DNA of 15,785 bases, from positions 1 to 15,785 of the forward strand of contig JBBDQZ010000070.1 of the NCBI GenBank assembly GCA_040905705.1, in the 5' to 3' direction. Source of the stretch: JBBDQZ01 sp040905705 (GTDB lineage: Bacteria > Bacteroidota > Rhodothermia > Balneolales > Natronogracilivirgulaceae). Every line of letters begins with the position of its first letter. Positions within the stretch are counted from its first letter, which is position 1. The notes beneath the pieces were generated by a model. It searched no databases. It was not told where the DNA came from and saw nothing but the letters and a program-made list of their open reading frames with translations. The position numbers and the translations under genes were made by a program. This document shows, in pieces, positions 14,645-15,785 of the stretch.

Positions 14645-14739
14645 CTGTACAATTTAATTTGATTCACAATGTCAAACAGCATAACCATGAGATAATCATC
14701 AAACTCCTGTATGTTGAACCCTCTGCATGGGTATTTCAT
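14641..14739 (-). CDS. Small ORF 1 of the rplC-rplD ladder, 32 codons, diverged copy
   Basis: I do not recognise this peptide. It begins with ATG 18 bases after the rplC stop and ends in a TGA that overlaps the next small ORF's ATG as ATGA. It encodes 32 residues beginning MKYPCRGFNI and ending VNQIKLYR. Length, frame and both ends match the two identical ORFs downstream (MKHPWR... and ...VNQIKLYR), while residues 7-24 are almost entirely different. There is no SD motif, signal peptide or clear membrane segment; the middle is acidic and then hydrophobic (QEFDDYLMVMLFDI). It could be a real leader peptide coupling rplC to rplD translation, or a relic of an older duplication that is open by chance. 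The exact tiling favours the first, but coding is unproven. Confidence 0.5.
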   Translation of the reverse strand: MKYPCRGFNIQEFDDYLMVMLFDIVNQIKLYR

Positions 14740-14757
14740 AGCCAAATGTTGATACAC

Positions 14758-15387
14758 TTATCCGTGATTATATACTTCAATTATTCTGTTTTTAGGACCC
14801 GGTATCGCACCTTTGATCAAAATCAGGTTAGATTCGGGCAAAATTTTCAGCAGTTCCAGGCGCTTTACTTTTACCCGACTGTTTCCGGATCTACCGGCCA
14901 TTTTGACGCCCTTGAATACCTTGGAGGGATCGGAAGCCTGTCCAATGGAACCGGGTGCCCGCTCCCTATTGTGTTGTCCGTGTGTTTGCCCGCCAACACC
15001 CCTGAAGCCATGTCGCTTTACAACTCCTTGAAATCCTTTACCTTTGGATATTCCCACCACATCAACGTATGTTTTTTCACGAAAAATATCCTCTATTTTC
15101 AGGATATCCCCGATTTTGGCTCCTTCAGGAACAAAATCACGCATTTCCCTGACATAGCGTTTCGGATCGGTGTTTGCTTTGGCAAAATGACCTCTAAGAG
15201 CTTTGCTTACTCTTTTTTCGCGTTTGTCAACAGTGGCAATCTGTGTGGCATCGTATCCATCCGATTCCATCGATTTGATTTGCGTAATCACACATGGTTC
15301 GATTTCAATCACCGTTACGGGAACGTGACGGCCATCGTCATCAAAAACGCTGGTCATTCCTACTTTTTTTCCAATTAATCCAGTCAT
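14758..15387 (-). CDS. rplC: Large-subunit ribosomal protein L3
   Basis: A 209-residue L3, usual bacterial length. It opens with MTGLIGKKVGMTSVFDDDG and carries the central loop GQTHGQHNRERAPGSIGQ (about 133-150), which in the family reaches toward the peptidyl-transferase centre. Gln150 sits in the GSIGQ context corresponding to the glutamine that PrmB methylates in E. coli; whether this organism has PrmB cannot be seen. The VFKGVKMAGR segment (157-166) is also typical. L3 is an early 23S rRNA binder that nucleates 50S assembly. The start is ATG without an SD motif. Unusually for this operon, 303 bases separate its stop from rplD, and that space is filled by three small ORFs. Confidence 0.98.
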   Translation of the reverse strand: MTGLIGKKVGMTSVFDDDGRHVPVTVIEIEPCVITQIKSMESDGYDATQIATVDKREKRVSKALRGHFAKANTDPKRYVREMRDFVPEGAKIGDILKIEDIFREKTYVDVVGISKGKGFQGVVKRHGFRGVGGQTHGQHNRERAPGSIGQASDPSKVFKGVKMAGRSGNSRVKVKRLELLKILPESNLILIKGAIPGPKNRIIEVYNHG

Positions 15388-15411
15388 TTCGTTAAGGAAC
15401 TGATTTCCTGA

Positions 15412-15723
15412 TTATACTTTAATTTCTACATCAACACCGGAAGGTAATTCCAGCTTCATCAACGCATCCACTGTCTGGGAGCCCGTCGACAAAATGTCGA
15501 TAAGACGTTTGTGTGAACGCGACTCGAATTGCTCACGTGATTTTTTGTCCACATGAGGAGAGCGGTTCACTGTAAAAATACTCTTTGCTGTCGGAAGCGG
15601 AATAGGACCCGAGACAACAGCACCTGTAGATTTAACCGTTTTGATGATCTTTTCAGCCGATTTGTCAATCAGACTATGATCGTATGATTTCAGCTTGATT
15701 CGAATTTTTTGTTGAGTAGCCAC
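15412..15723 (-). CDS. rpsJ: Small-subunit ribosomal protein S10 (NusE)
   Basis: A 103-residue protein of normal family length. The start KIRIKLKSYDH, the long loop with VNRSPHVDKKSREQFE (about residues 52-67) and the RSHKRLIDI helix are all typical of S10. It sits in the head of the 30S subunit; in the family it also serves as NusE, pairing with NusB in transcription antitermination. The start is GTG, read as Met-Ala-Thr-Gln-Gln, and a GAGG Shine-Dalgarno motif lies 5 bases before it. No better ATG exists, because the protein begins exactly where homologues do. It is the first gene of the S10 block, 14 bases after tuf and 24 bases before rplC. Confidence 0.97.
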   Translation of the reverse strand: MATQQKIRIKLKSYDHSLIDKSAEKIIKTVKSTGAVVSGPIPLPTAKSIFTVNRSPHVDKKSREQFESRSHKRLIDILSTGSQTVDALMKLELPSGVDVEIKV

Positions 15724-15737
15724 GTATGCCTCGGTTA

Positions 15738-15785
15738 TTAGTCCAGAATTTTACTTACCACACCGGCGCCTACCGTTCGGCCTCC
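15738..15785 (-). CDS. tuf: Elongation factor Tu, C-terminal end only (partial)
   Basis: Only the last 15 codons and the TAA stop are inside the window; the gene continues past the right edge. The readable residues are GGRTVGAGVVSKILD, the closing strand of EF-Tu domain 3, where most bacterial EF-Tu proteins end in GRTVGAGVV followed by a short tail. EF-Tu is the GTPase that delivers aminoacyl-tRNA to the ribosomal A site. The stop codon is 14 bases before the rpsJ start with no hairpin between them. This suggests that the str operon (rpsL-rpsG-fusA-tuf in many bacteria) reads directly into the S10 operon. The identification rests on a short but highly characteristic motif. Confidence 0.9.
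   Translation of the reverse strand, partial: GGRTVGAGVVSKILD

Larger units (their letters stand above)
14448..14669. repeat. 95-bp tandem direct repeat, two perfect copies plus a 32-bp partial third
   Basis: Copies begin at 14448 and 14543 and are identical over 95 bases. A third begins at 14638 and matches for 32 bases, after which it differs from the unit. Each copy begins with GTTTCATCTGTAC on the plus strand and therefore contains the start codon of either rplD or a small ORF. Inside each unit is a long inverted repeat (14485-14499 with 14536-14550, and 14580-14594 with 14631-14645). The perfect identity points to a recent duplication or to ongoing copy-number change by slippage or unequal recombination. 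There are no terminal features of an insertion sequence and no spacers as in CRISPR. An assembly artefact cannot be excluded from sequence alone. Confidence 0.97.

Noticed and set aside
14448..14669. CRISPR array or miniature mobile element in the rplC-rplD gap
   Set aside because: The copies are directly abutting with no spacers, and there are no terminal inverted repeats at the unit ends or target-site duplications outside the array.
14581..15378. 265-codon plus-strand ORF antisense to rplC and running through the repeat
   Set aside because: It is a shadow of the highly conserved rplC; the antisense product shows no recognisable domain, and its start lies inside the tandem repeat.

Overview
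This window is one long minus-strand ribosomal-protein super-operon. Read in transcription order (right to left) it runs: tuf 3' end, rpsJ, rplC, three tiny ORFs, rplD, rplW, rplB, rpsS, rplV, rpsC, rplP, rpmC, rpsQ (S10 block); rplN, rplX, rplE, rpsN, rpsH, rplF, rplR, rpsE, rplO, secY (spc block); map, infA, rpmJ, rpsM, rpsK, rpsD, rpoA, rplQ (alpha block). That is 29 complete known genes plus the tail of tuf, nearly all separated by 2-40 bases, with no plus-strand gene I can support.

The likely host is a member of the Bacteroidota superphylum, perhaps near the Balneolota/Rhodothermota. This is inferred from protein style, the map-infA-rpmJ insertion after secY, the scarcity of Shine-Dalgarno (SD) motifs, cysteine-free or cysteine-poor S4, S14 and L36, and an extended L17. 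I cannot place it more finely without database comparison.

The genes make the core of both ribosomal subunits, the SecYEG channel protein, methionine aminopeptidase, initiation factor IF-1, and the RNA polymerase alpha subunit. Growth-rate control of ribosomes, transcription and export is therefore wired to one transcription unit. tuf lies only 14 bases before rpsJ, so the str operon probably reads straight into S10.

Most of the window is ordinary. The exception is the 303-base gap between rplC and rplD. It is tiled exactly by three 32-codon ORFs, each overlapping the next by ATGA, with the last overlapping the rplD start in the same way. Two are identical copies of a 95-bp tandem repeat, and the third is diverged in the middle but keeps both ends. 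Other points of interest are a roughly 200-residue low-complexity tail on L17, the absence of rpmD (L30) from its usual place between rpsE and rplO, and the fact that all three non-ATG start codons carry SD motifs whereas most ATG starts do not.
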